Shown: positions 53,090-62,876 of the stretch, piece by piece | Numbering within the stretch: the first letter of the stretch is position 1 | Layout: the number at the start of each line of letters is the position of its first letter | DNA from: Buxus sempervirens | Taxonomy: Eukaryota; Streptophyta; Magnoliopsida; Buxales; Buxaceae | Reading direction: 5' to 3' | Assembly: GCA_947561395.2 (NCBI GenBank) | Contig: OX387187.1 | Location: 35,197,829-35,261,828 of the forward strand | Length of the DNA: 64,000 bases | Made by a program: the position numbers and the translations under genes | Notes under the pieces: generated by a model | Seen by the model: the letters and a program-made list of their open reading frames with translations, nothing else | What the model was told of the DNA's origin: nothing | Databases searched by the model: none

Positions 53090-55533
53090 TGTAAGACGTA
53101 AAAAATTTCCTAATTTTAAAATTAAATAATAATTAATACTTATTGAAGATTATATTGATGAAATTGATTTATAATTATAGGTGATCACATTGATAGTGGA
53201 AATCATGAGTTTGAAGCAGATCAAACATCTAGATCGTGATAGATCGAGGTAAGAAATAAATATTTATGCTGCTGTGTTTTGATTGTTTGGGTGAGTGATG
53301 CATGATGTGGCTGTGTTGTCTAGGATCATAAGTGAGGGTAGTAGGGTTTTATACCCTAGTAGAATACGGTTTGTATTCTACACTTTGTCTTTCGTCTGTT
53401 TGTATTCAACGGCTGGAGAAAACGAGTGAAAGAGAGAACCGAAGAGAAGAAGAAGAAGGAGAAAAACTGCTTTTGATCCCAGTTTTCTCATCATCCCAGG
53501 GTTGTTTTGTGTTTGTGAAGAGGAGGAGTTATTGCTAGTTAGAGGAAGAGGAAGAGGAAGAGGTTGCACGATTCAGGTATGTAACACACCGATTTGTTGT
53601 TCGATTATTGTTTTCTTGTTGTTTGATCGCAAATGCATGATTATTCATTGTGTATATGTATATTTTATTAGATTATAGTTGTGTATGTATGTAGAATTCA
53701 CTCAGAACAAAGAAAATTCAATTTTCGAACCTCGGTTTGCCACAAATGATAGGGCGCCTAACACAATCGCCTAGGCGATCACGGGCCCCCGTGTATTGAA
53801 ATCAACGCAAAGTTAAGACGCGCAACCAAAATTTATACGGGCACCTAGTGAGACCACCAAGGCGATCCCCAAGTGCCCATTAATCAAAAATTTTCATAAA
53901 AATTTAACTGTCCATCAGACAGGTCACCTAGGCAACCGGAGCTAGGTGACCTCAACAGAAAAATTTAATTTTTCAGAATTTGATTTTTAATTCAAAATCA
54001 AATTGTTTTAAATGAATTTTATCAATTAAATTAGATGATTTGAGATAGAATTAATTACCGAAATAACATGTTTTCTACAAAAACATTTGAGGATTTATTT
54101 TAGGATTATAGTTGCCTAAATTGATAAATAATTTGGAATTTGGGAGATTTTAAAATTTAAAACCTTTTGATTGAGATATTTAATTAGGAAATATTTATTT
54201 TACACATCATAACTCAAACTTCTATAGATAAGAACTTTATATCAGAAATTCAACCCAGTTATACAAATTTTTGATAAAATTTATATATCACACTTTATAT
54301 GCCACTAGGCACTATTACTTATAAATACAGATGATTCCTTAGGGATGTTGTGTCTAGTGGGCATAGCTGAATATGGATCCATAGAACAAGCTAAATAGCT
54401 AAGGGGTACTTTTGTGTTGAGTTACTCCCATTTGCAAGCGCTTCCTTTGCAAGTTAGTTTGCTCTGGAAGGTCCCGTGTCTGTGGGTCATTTTAGGCCTC
54501 ACTAGTGATTCCTGTACACGCGGATTAGCAGTCATCTCCATGTATTGATTCAGGCGTTGCATGCTAGTGGTTCATGCTAACTCTATGAGTACGTGCGTAA
54601 TAAGTCGATGACTACGGCTCTTATCGTCAGAATAATATTCAGGTTTGAGCGTCATAGTAGCTTCACCTATAAAACACATGGTGGCGTAGCATTGAAGAGT
54701 GTCATCTCAAAAACTTATCTTTCTTTGTGAATCCTACAATGACACAAGTATCATGATACACATATTACTGTTACATTGACACCTGTGAATTCACGTACGT
54801 TATATTTTATGGTTTGATGTGGATACTTGGTTCATCACGGTTATAAAAGAAATTGATATGACTTTAGCTAATTTGGATTTATGCTGAACTATTCTGGATT
54901 TTAGTTTCTTATCATCATTATGACTGTTACATGGCCCTTGAAAATGCTTGAATGCCAATTTGTACTTCTCATATGTTTTGATCTGATTAAACAATACCTA
55001 CTTATTCGTGTTGTTTTATCGAGTATGAAATGAATGCTTTTGTATATAAACGGTTTCTAGCATGCATCGTATTACCTACTGAGATATTTGGATCTTATAC
55101 CATTTGTTTTGTTTTGGTGATACACGAGAGGGGATCTTTGTGGTGATACTCAGGGAGATTTTGCTGACTTCTTGCCAAAGGATTATTATTATTTAGACTG
55201 AGTTGAGGTTGTTCAGGGATGAAATTTTGACTATTTGATTGAATATTTTATTATGTTGACATGATGTATTGAGGGAGAGAGAGAGAGATCTAGAAACCCT
55301 TGATATTACCAAACATGAATTATGGTTTTGATGGTTATTTATTATTTGTCTTATTCATGGTGATTTGTAGACAGTATACTTCCGCACTATTTATTTTCCG
55401 CACTCTAAGAATCACAATTTGAGTTATTTGATTTTGGTCTGGTACTTTGTTGATGTTATATATATGGGCCCAGTAGCACCTGGATTCAGGTTTGGATGCT
55501 CGTTTTGCATTAACTTGGGTTCAGAGCACTACA
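53090..55533 (+). repeat. 5' LTR of the chromovirus (2444 bp)
   Basis: TGTAAGACG...GAGCACTACA. Contains the palindrome ATCGCCTAGGCGAT at 53766-53779 and further CGCCTAGGCG-like dyads to about 53960. A (GA) run lies at about 55275-55288. The ORFs inside (such as 53332-53538) recur in the 3' LTR and are not genes. Confidence 0.9.
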
Positions 55534-55537
55534 GGGA

Positions 55538-55548
55538 TGGTATTAGAG
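55538..55548 (+). other. Mutated primer binding site of the chromovirus
   Basis: TGGTATTAGAG, matching the initiator-Met type TGGTATCAGAG with one C to T change. 4 bp after the LTR. Confidence 0.85.
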
Positions 55549-55599
55549 TAATGGGTCCTAACCTTAGGTAGCCAGCCATGGGGGGATAGGAGGATCTTG

Positions 55600-56147
55600 C
55601 AGATGGCTGGTAGAGGACGATGTGCACAAGCCGATGTTACTAATGAAAGGGTTGATGTTATTGAGCAGCAGTTTGACACTCCACCACCACCACCTGGAGG
55701 CGGTGATATATGGGCCATTGTAGGCACCTTGGTAGAGCTTCTTTCCAAGGAGAGAGAGGAGAGATTGAGCCAGAACGGAAATGGCAATGGAGGAAATGGG
55801 CACAGAGAGGCGCATAGACATGCTGGTGAGATACAAACAGCGTGGGACCTTGAGCAGTTCCGTAAAATGGACCCGCCCATTTTCAGTGGACAACCTGACC
55901 CGATGGCGGCAAAGAGATGGTTGATGCAGGTTAAGTGGATATATGATGCCATGGATTGTCCCAAGGAAAGGAGAGTTAGATTGGCCGCATTTCTGTTTGA
56001 AGGGGAGGCAGCTCACTAGTGGAGAGCTGTGAAGAGGGAGGACCATCATGCCACTTTTATGTCATGGGATAGATTCACAGAGGTGTTTTACGAGCAATAT
56101 TTCTCTGATGAGGACCGGCTGCAGAAGGAGCGGGAGTTTATGGATAT
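55600..56147 (+). pseudogene. gag: Chromovirus gag, first part
   Basis: Capsid protein start. Likely ATG at 55603 (MAGRGRCAQADV). A helical linker with ELLSKEREERLSQ precedes the gag domain: FRKMDPPIFSGQPDPMAAKRW, DCPKERRVRLAAFLFEGEAAH, then a TAG at about 56017-56019 where gag normally reads W in HWW. The frame continues WRAVKRE, FTEVFYEQYFSD, KEREFMDI, where Cassandra inserted. Confidence 0.88.
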
Positions 56148-56348
56148 TGTAACATCCTGGCTGTCTAAGTGGGCGGCTGTGATGTGGGCGACGTGAGAGA
56201 CCTGGGCGAGCTACCACAGTGGCGAGCTACCAAGTGAGGATGTTCATATGTTTGGGATCCCACAACGCTCGGGGATGCTATAAGTAGTCTTAAGACCCCC
56301 AAATTAGCAAGAGGCCTTTTAAGGAGCAACACGAGACTAAATCCCCTT

Positions 56349-56424
56349 GGAACCCTGAAGTTAAGCGTGCTTGGGTGAGAGCACTGCTAGGATGGGTGAC
56401 CTCTGGGAAGTTTTCTCGTGTTAT
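56349..56424 (+). promoter_or_regulatory. 5S rRNA-derived Pol III promoter block, Cassandra LTR 1
   Basis: AGTTAAGCGTGCTTGGG (box A), GATGGG (intermediate element) and TGACCTCTGGGAAGT (box C; one C shorter than the 5S TGACCTCCTGGGAAGT). It ends CTCGTGTTA, like the 5S 3' end. Confidence 0.9.
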
Positions 56425-56783
56425 CCTTAAGAACATATCCGTGAGGGCGCGTGGGCCCAGAACGGACAATATCTTGTTGGTTATGGGTCTGGGGCGTTAC
56501 AAATGGTATCAGAGCCTGCCCCGACCAGAAAGTGTGGGGGTTCTGCCCAACGCGAGGATGCGTTGTCCCATGGAGGGGAGTATGTGACATCCTGGCTGTC
56601 TGAGTGGGCGGCTGTGATGTGGGCGGGGTGAGAGACCTGGGCGAGCAACCACAGTGGCGAGCTACTAGGTGAGGATGTGCATATGGTTGGGATCCCACAA
56701 CGCTCGGGGATGCTATAAGTAGTCTTAAGACCCCCAAATTAGCAAGAGGCCTTTTAAGGAACAACACGGGACTAAATCCCCTT

Positions 56784-56859
56784 GGAACCCTGAAGTTAAG
56801 CGTGCTTGGGTGAGAGCACTACAAGGATGGGTGACCCCTGGGAAGTTTTCTCGTGTTAT
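56784..56859 (+). promoter_or_regulatory. 5S rRNA-derived Pol III promoter block, Cassandra LTR 2
   Basis: Same three boxes. Box A and the intermediate element are unchanged; box C reads TGACCCCTGGGAAGT. Between box A and the intermediate element, GCTAGGA became ACAAGGA. Confidence 0.9.
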
Positions 56860-56941
56860 CCTTAAGAACAAATCCGTGAGGGCCCGTGGGCCCAGAGCGG
56901 ACAATATCTTACTGGTTATGGGTCTGGGGTGTTACAGATAT

Positions 56942-57414
56942 CACCCAGGGGAGCCAGACAATGGTGCAGTATGAGTCCTGATTTTTCGCCTTGTCCCGAT
57001 TTGCACCCCATATGGTGCAGAATGAGAGGAGATTAATTGCTTTTCTAGTGGTGTTTAAGGCTTGGCATACGGAGTATGTTGACGGTATTTCTGTGCACCG
57101 AACTTAAGGATATAGTGCGTCAGGCCACAAGAGCTGAGAGAGATATCGAGACTCAGGCCACTTTGAGCAGAGTTAGACAGCCAATGAGGCCGGTAGAGCA
57201 AAGAGGCTTCCTTAGTGGGAGCAAGAGGCCGAAGGAGTGGACTAAAGGGGAGTCATTTGGCAGTCAGACCTACATACCACCTCAAAGAGATTGTGCCAAA
57301 TGTGGTAGGTATCATGTCCCGGGCCCATGTTTTGCAGCTCCAAGTACTTGTTACAGATGTGGTTAGGCAGGCCATCGGATTCATGAGTGCCGATACTCTC
57401 CCACATATCAGCCT
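56942..57414 (+). pseudogene. gag: Chromovirus gag, second part with zinc knuckle
   Basis: Resumes after the Cassandra TSD with TQGSQTMVQYES, then a stop, FFALSRFAPHMVQNERRL, then a frameshift. From 57076: LKDIVRQATRAERDIETQA, a basic linker, and CAKCGRYHVPGPC followed by CYRCG*AGHRIHEC, where a TAG at 57364-57366 replaces the residue before AGH. These are the two cysteine clusters typical of Tekay/Del gag. Confidence 0.85.
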
Positions 57415-58020
57415 TTGGCAGTGAGATGGCCAAATGCACCAGCACCAACACCTGCACTTGCTGCTACTCAGAGAACCCCATTCCAGCAGCTAGCCCAGAG
57501 AGCACCTACGGGACAAAGAACCCAGGGCAGAGGAGCTGCGCAAAGGGGAGGACAGAGACAGGTAGTACCTACTCCACAACCGCAGCAAGCTAGAGTATAT
57601 GCAGTAGAGGCACATGAGGAGGAGCGTGAGCCTAAGCCTATGGCTGAGATTGAGGTTGATCCGGAGGCACCTAAGCGGATTGGAGGTATTCTTTTTACTT
57701 GTGGTAGATCAGCTTGTTGTTTATTTGATTCTGGTACCTTACATTCTTTTATTTCGCCTACATGTGCACGACAAATTGGTTTGTCACCGATTGATATGGA
57801 TGTTATGTTGTTTGTGCACACACCACTGGGGGAGTCAATTGGAGTTAAATTAGTGTATAGAGATTGCATGATTAGACTGGGGAGATTAGAGCTGCCAAGA
57901 GATCTGATAGAACTAGTGATTGGACGATTTGACGTGATTTTGGAGATAGATTGGTTGTTTACACTTCACGTCATTCTGGATTGCTATAGTGGGACTGTGA
58001 TAGTCAGTGGGCCAAATTAG
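57415..58020 (+). pseudogene. pro: Chromovirus protease
   Basis: An intact 201-codon frame. The first 70 residues are Gln/Pro/Ala-rich linker. The retropepsin core follows: GGILFTCGRSACCLFDSGTL with catalytic DSG, HSFISPTCARQ, then DLIELVIGRFDVILEIDWLF, where the family reads FDVILGMDWL. The conserved Ala-Thr after DSG has become Thr-Leu. Ends TAG at 58018-58020. Confidence 0.88.
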
Positions 58021-58580
58021 ACCATTCATTGTTTCAAATGTAAGGGGTTGACATCTTACATTGGTCTGGTAGCATCTATAGTGGCAGAGGAGCCGAGGGG
58101 TGACTCATTTGTCATCTCTGATGTGATAGTAGTCCGGGATTTTGTAGACATTTTCCCAGATGATCTACCTGGACTACCTGCTGCTCGAGATATCGAGTTC
58201 AGGATACAATTGTTGCCTGGCACAACTCCTGTTTCGAAGCCACCCTATAAGCTTTCGAAACCAGAATAGGAGAAGTTGAAGAAGCAGATAGATGAGCTTC
58301 TAGAGAAGGGGTTTATCAGGCCGGTGTATCACCATGGGGTGCACTAGTTCTTTTTTTGTAGAAGAAGGATGATAGCATGCGTATGTGCATCGATTATAGG
58401 CAACTGAATCAGGTGACTATGAAGAATAAGTATCCATTGCCTAGGATTGCTGATTTATTTGACCAGTTGGGAAGTGCAACTTGGTTTTCCAAGGTTGATC
58501 TAAGATCGGGCTACCATCAGTTGAGAGTAGCAGAAGACGATATAGAGAAGACGGCTTTCCGTACACACCAGTGTTGATAG
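58021..58580 (+). pseudogene. pol: Chromovirus RT, N-terminal half only
   Basis: VRDFVDIFPDDLPGLPAARDIEF, then PGTTPVSKPPYKLSKPE and a stop, ELLEKGFIRPV, a frameshift, [40 protein letters not shown] and [11 protein letters not shown]. The sequence then jumps to filler and RNase H. The palm with YxDD is missing. Confidence 0.9.
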
Positions 58581-58599
58581 TGCACTAGTGTTGACTACT

Positions 58600-59050
58600 A
58601 CCCCAGTGTTGATAGTGCCATCCATGGACGAGGCATTTGCAGTGTATTGCGATGCTTCTACGATCGACTTGGGATGTGTATTGATGCAGTAGGGTAGAAT
58701 TGTTGCGTATGCTTCTAGACTGTTGAGACCACATGAGAAGAACTACCCTACACATGATTTAGAGTTGGCAAGCATAGTCTTTGCCCTTAAGCTATGGAGG
58801 CATTATTTGTACAAGGTAGAGTTTGAGATCTTCTCTGACCATAAGAGCCTGAGATACTTGTTTTCTCAGAGAGATCTGAACATGAGGTAGCGTAGGTGGA
58901 TGGATTTGCTTAAGGACTTCAGGTTCACTCACATTGCAATACCACCCAGGTAAGGGGAATGTGGTAGCAAATGCCTTGAGCCGTAAGAGTGTAGTAGAGG
59001 ATCAAGTAGCAGCTCAACAGCTTTTATGACAAGCCAGTGTAGACTGGTGG
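58600..59050 (+). pseudogene. pol: Chromovirus RNase H
   Basis: PSMDEAFAVYCDASTIDLGC, VLMQ followed by a stop, [60 protein letters not shown], then a stop. Catalytic D and E positions are visible. Several stops lie at likely Gln or Trp codons. Confidence 0.87.
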
Positions 59051-59289
59051 ATTCAATTAGGGATTGGTAGGGAGAGTTCAGTCTGTCACAAGATGGGGTG
59101 ATCAAGTTGGCCATATACAGTTAGAGCCAAATTTGATTAAGAGGATTTGGGAGAGACAGTTGACTAATCCACAGCTGATTCAAACTAGTGAGTTGATGAG
59201 TAAAGGATCTGAGGCTGCTGAGATTTTTCAGACAAAGATGGACTATTAAGGTTTTGAGGCCATATTTGTGTCCTAGATGATGAGGAGAT

Positions 59290-59586
59290 TAAGGAGAAGA
59301 TTTTAACAGAAAGACATAGATCTAAATATGTAGTGCACCCAAATATGTAGTGCACCCAAGGAGTACGAGGATGTATAAGAATCTTAAAGGAGATCTATTG
59401 GTGGTCAGGGATAAAGAGGGAGATTGCGGAATTGTGGCTAAATGTTTGACTTGTCAGCAAGTTAAAGCTAAACACCAGAAGCCACCTAGGCTACTTCAAT
59501 CACTTCCCATTCCAGAGTGGAAGTGGGAACATGTGACTATGGATTTTGTTAATTTCCGGGCTACCCTTGACAGCGAAGAAGGAGGA
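59290..59586 (+). pseudogene. pol: Chromovirus integrase, zinc-binding region and first catalytic part
   Basis: HPRSTRMYKNLKGD, CLTCQQVKAKHQKPPRLLQS and PIPEWKWEHVTMDFV (first catalytic D). The frame continues to the solo LTR at 59587 (TSD GAGGA) and resumes at 61830. Confidence 0.87.
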
Positions 59587-61824
59587 TGTAAAACCCCGAT
59601 TTTTTTTCTAAGGATTATTTATTTATTTATTTATGTGGACGAATCAACTTAAGGACCTGTGTATATGTAGGAATTTCGGTGGGGGAGCATGTACGGAATC
59701 AAGGAATTTCAAAGGTTCGTCGAGCGGCAATGTAATTATGGAAGGTATAAATACTTAAGGAAAATTAGGTTTGAGTTTTTTTTTTAGAATACTCGTATAC
59801 TCGTACTAAAGGCGATTGGCGATGGCGGCTGTGCGATTGATCTAGGTTTTCCTTGGGAGAGAAGAAGAACTGTGAGAGTTTCTACCAATCAGAAAGTCGA
59901 GGCCAAAGTTTTTCAAAAGAGTTTTCTCTTGCAAACAGAGGATCAGCCAGACATCGATTTCGAACAGGCAAGCGCCTGTTAGCGATCAACTGATGCTTTT
60001 CGGATTCAAGCACTTGTTGTTGCTGGGATATAAGCGTGCAAGAGGTGAGTAGCATCGTTTTAAAACTGGGTTTTGGATTTGATTCGTAAGTTTGATCTTG
60101 ATGCATATGTTTTCTGGAAAAAGACAGTCCGAGCGTGAGTTTTCTAGGATAGTTAGAGATAAATATAAAAGTGTTTAGATTAATTCCAAAACTGGTTTAA
60201 AGGTCTTCTAGGAATAGTAGGAGACTAAGAAAATTGTTATAGAGAGAAAAATTCCAGTCAGTCGTAGAGATCTGGAAATAACAGAGACTTGAAAAACCAG
60301 GGTAGCATCCGCCAAGTTGGCGCCTACCCAGCGCCAACTACCTGTAGTCGGCGAGAGGCCGATTCCTCCTTACCGCTGAGCTCGCGCTCAACGCGCGCCT
60401 AGCTCGCGCCGACCGTTTTCTTACCACCAATCTCACATTAACCTTACGTGTATCGTGTGCCTAGTTCACACCTAGCTCGCACCTACCCTATTTTAAGTAA
60501 ACTTGACTTGTATTTTTAACAAACGACTTACCGCCGACCTCGCGCCAAGCGCCAGAGGTTAGCACAAGCCCCAAATCTTTGCCGAAATGAGAGTTTTGAC
60601 CCAACCAAGCTAGGTTTTAAGGTTTCGAGGGTTCAATTACTTAACTGATGACTTGCTTGGGATTTTATAATTGCTATTTCCTGTTGAAATATTTTTGAGA
60701 ATATTAAGTGGAAATTCTGGAAATTCTTAGGAGCATCCAAGGTTAGTTCTAGCGGGCTAATGATAGGTGATCTCATTGTACCTAACACTAGGAGTTCCTG
60801 TTGTTTTAAAGATTTCTCTTGGTGTGAGTAAATGAGTTTGTTACCAATGGGCATGTGTTATGAGATTTGAGGAAATACTGAGGTACTGTTATGGTCCAGA
60901 GGGACATGTGGTGAACTGGTTGAGTTATACATGATGTTGAACGTATTGTTTTATTGTGATGTCCGAGTTGTGATTTTACGATGGTTTACTGTTTTGGTTT
61001 AGCTTGTCCTGGATCTATGCTTAAGCTTAGTAATGTAATGTTATTGTTGGTAGTTTAAATTACATGGCTTTTTGTGTTGCCACGACCGGTGTAGAGCAAC
61101 CAAAAACCCTGAGTAGGCCTGGTTGTCAATGCCGAAACCCGGGGAGTAGGCCGGCATTAGATGACAAAACCTTGAGTAGGCCGTCATTTCAGAGTTTCCG
61201 AAACCCTGAGTAAGCCGGAACTGTGTACATGGAGGTGTGGAATGTCTACTTGGCATGTTTAATTTATCAACTTAACAATAGTCATGACATTGACCAATCA
61301 ATGTAGTGTCAATATTGAATTGAAATGTGTTTGGAAAGAACTATTGGTTTTGGTTTAACTTGGAGATTGTACTGGTTGCTTATTCGTACGGGTTATTTAC
61401 CGATGCATGATTTGAACTGTGTTAACTATTTCCTGCATGCATATGCTACTCGCTGAGATATTCGTATCTCACTCTTTGTTTTTGTTTTGTTTTTCAAATA
61501 CTCGAGGTGAGGCGACTACTAGGGTAGATCCGACTGAGACATATAGGGAGGAAGACTACTATTACATTCCTTAGACCTGTAGATTATCTTTGATTTGAAC
61601 TTTGAATTAAATGAATTTTTGAGGTGTAATACAGTAGATTGAGGTTGAACCACTTGATTCTTAGTTAAGTTTGAATATTGAATTCTTAGATAAAGTATGA
61701 TTGTGCACTCTGATATGATTAGTTTAAGTGATTATCCAGTGATCACAAATGATTAAGATCCTTACCTAACACTCCGTGAGACGTTTTATATCTTTATTGA
61801 ACAACACGGATCCAGGGCGTTACA
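59587..61824 (+). mobile_element. 2.2-kb solo LTR in chromovirus integrase
   Basis: TGTAAAACCCC...GGGCGTTACA, TSD GAGGA at 59582-59586 and 61825-61829. Contains TATAAATA at 59746-59753, a (TTTA)n run at about 59617, a GC-rich dyad AGTTGGCGC-7 nt-GCGCCAACT at 60315-60339, and several (A)CCCTGAGTAGGCCGG-like repeats at 61105-61225. No coding domain, so it is a solo LTR, probably gypsy-type. Strand is taken from the TATA box. Confidence 0.9.
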
Positions 61825-61829
61825 GAGGA

Positions 61830-62250
61830 TGCCATATGGGTTATTGTGGACAGATTGACAAAATCGGTGCATTTCTTACCCATTAGCACCACTCAGCAGT
61901 TGAAATCTTTGGCTAAGTTATATGTTAAGAAGATTGTGAGACATCATGGAATGCTGGTTTCCATAGTATCAGATAGAGATGCCAATTCACATCTCACTTT
62001 TGGACAGCTTTTCAGGGAGCTATGGGCACGAAGTTTAACTTCAGCACGAGTTATCATCCTTAAACAGATGGTTAGTCTGAGCGTACCATACAGACATTAG
62101 AGGATATGCTGAGGTGTTGTGTTTTAGACTGGGGAGGCAATTGGAGTTAGCACTTGCCATTGATAAAGTTTGCTTATAATAATAGCTATCAGGAGAATAT
62201 TCATATGGTACCTTTTGAGGCATTGTATGGCAGAGCTTGTAAATCCCCAG
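61830..62250 (+). pseudogene. pol: Chromovirus integrase, core continuation
   Basis: VDRLTKSVHFLPISTT, KLYVKKIVRHHGMLVSIVSD and RD (second catalytic D), then degraded HLTFGQLFRELW. The PQTDGQSERTIQ box is only visible in shifted frames (around 62040-62095). Confidence 0.85.
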
Positions 62251-62299
62251 TGTGCTAGGTGGAAGTTGGAGAAAAGCAGTTTATTGGGCCTTAGATTGT

Positions 62300-62864
62300 A
62301 CAGGACAGTGTGGAGAAGATAAACCAGATTAAGCAGAGAATGCGTACGGCCCAGAGTCGCCAGATGAGTTATGCTGATACCAGGAGACTAGATCTACAGT
62401 TTGAGAATGGTGATTTATGTATTTCTAAAGGTATCTCCATCCCAAGGAATCAAGAGGTTTGGCAAGAAAGGCAAGTTGGCTTTGAGATTCATAGGTCTCT
62501 TTGAAATTGTGGATACAATGGGACCAGTGGCATACAAATTGGCATTACCTACACATATCCAGAGGGAGTTCATGACGTATTCCATGTATCGATGTTGAGG
62601 AAGTCCGTGCATGATCCAACGCATATCATCCAGCATGAGTCACTGGTAGTGCAAGAGGACTTGACATACGAGGAGCATCCAGTCCAAATCTTAGACAGGC
62701 GAGAGCAAGTCTTACGTACTAAAGTAATTCCGCTAGTGAAGGTGCTTTGGCAAAACCACACAGTAGAGGTGGCCACATGGGAGTTGGAGTCAGAGATGCA
62801 GAAGAAGTATCCTCATTTATTTCAAGAATTGCAAGGTAAATTTCTAGAACGAAATTTTTCTTCT
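62300..62864 (+). pseudogene. pol: Chromovirus integrase C-terminus and chromodomain-like tail
   Basis: RMRTAQSRQMSYADTRR, then FHVSML.RKSVHDPTHI (frame change at about 62590), ESLVVQEDLTYEEHPVQILD, RREQVLRTKVIPLVKVLWQN and EVATWELESEMQKKYPHLF. The last block is the chromodomain-like tail of Tekay/Del chromoviruses and parallels the remnant at 10290-10530. Confidence 0.88.
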
Positions 62865-62876
62865 AGGAGGGAAGGA
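62865..62876 (+). other. Polypurine tract of the chromovirus
   Basis: AGGAGGGAAGGA, directly before the 3' LTR. Confidence 0.88.

Larger units (their letters stand above)
56148..56936 (+). mobile_element. Complete Cassandra TRIM element inserted in chromovirus gag
   Basis: Two 354-bp LTRs (56148-56501, 56583-56936), an 81-bp interior and TSD GATAT (56143-56147, 56937-56941). The interior holds only the primer site TGGTATCAGAGCC at 56504 and a polypurine tract GGAGGGGAGTA before the second LTR. Each LTR carries a 5S rRNA-derived block with box A, intermediate element and box C. This is Cassandra, a non-autonomous terminal-repeat retrotransposon in miniature that depends on other elements' proteins. 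The two LTRs differ at about 20 positions (near 5.6%). Confidence 0.95.

Noticed and set aside
53332-53569. Small genes near 53.4 and 63.2 kb on both strands
   Set aside because: The same ORFs occur in both LTRs of the chromovirus and consist of GAAGAAG-rich leader sequence.
56349-56424. 5S rRNA gene
   Set aside because: Only the 3' half of 5S is present and it lies inside TSD-bounded Cassandra LTRs.
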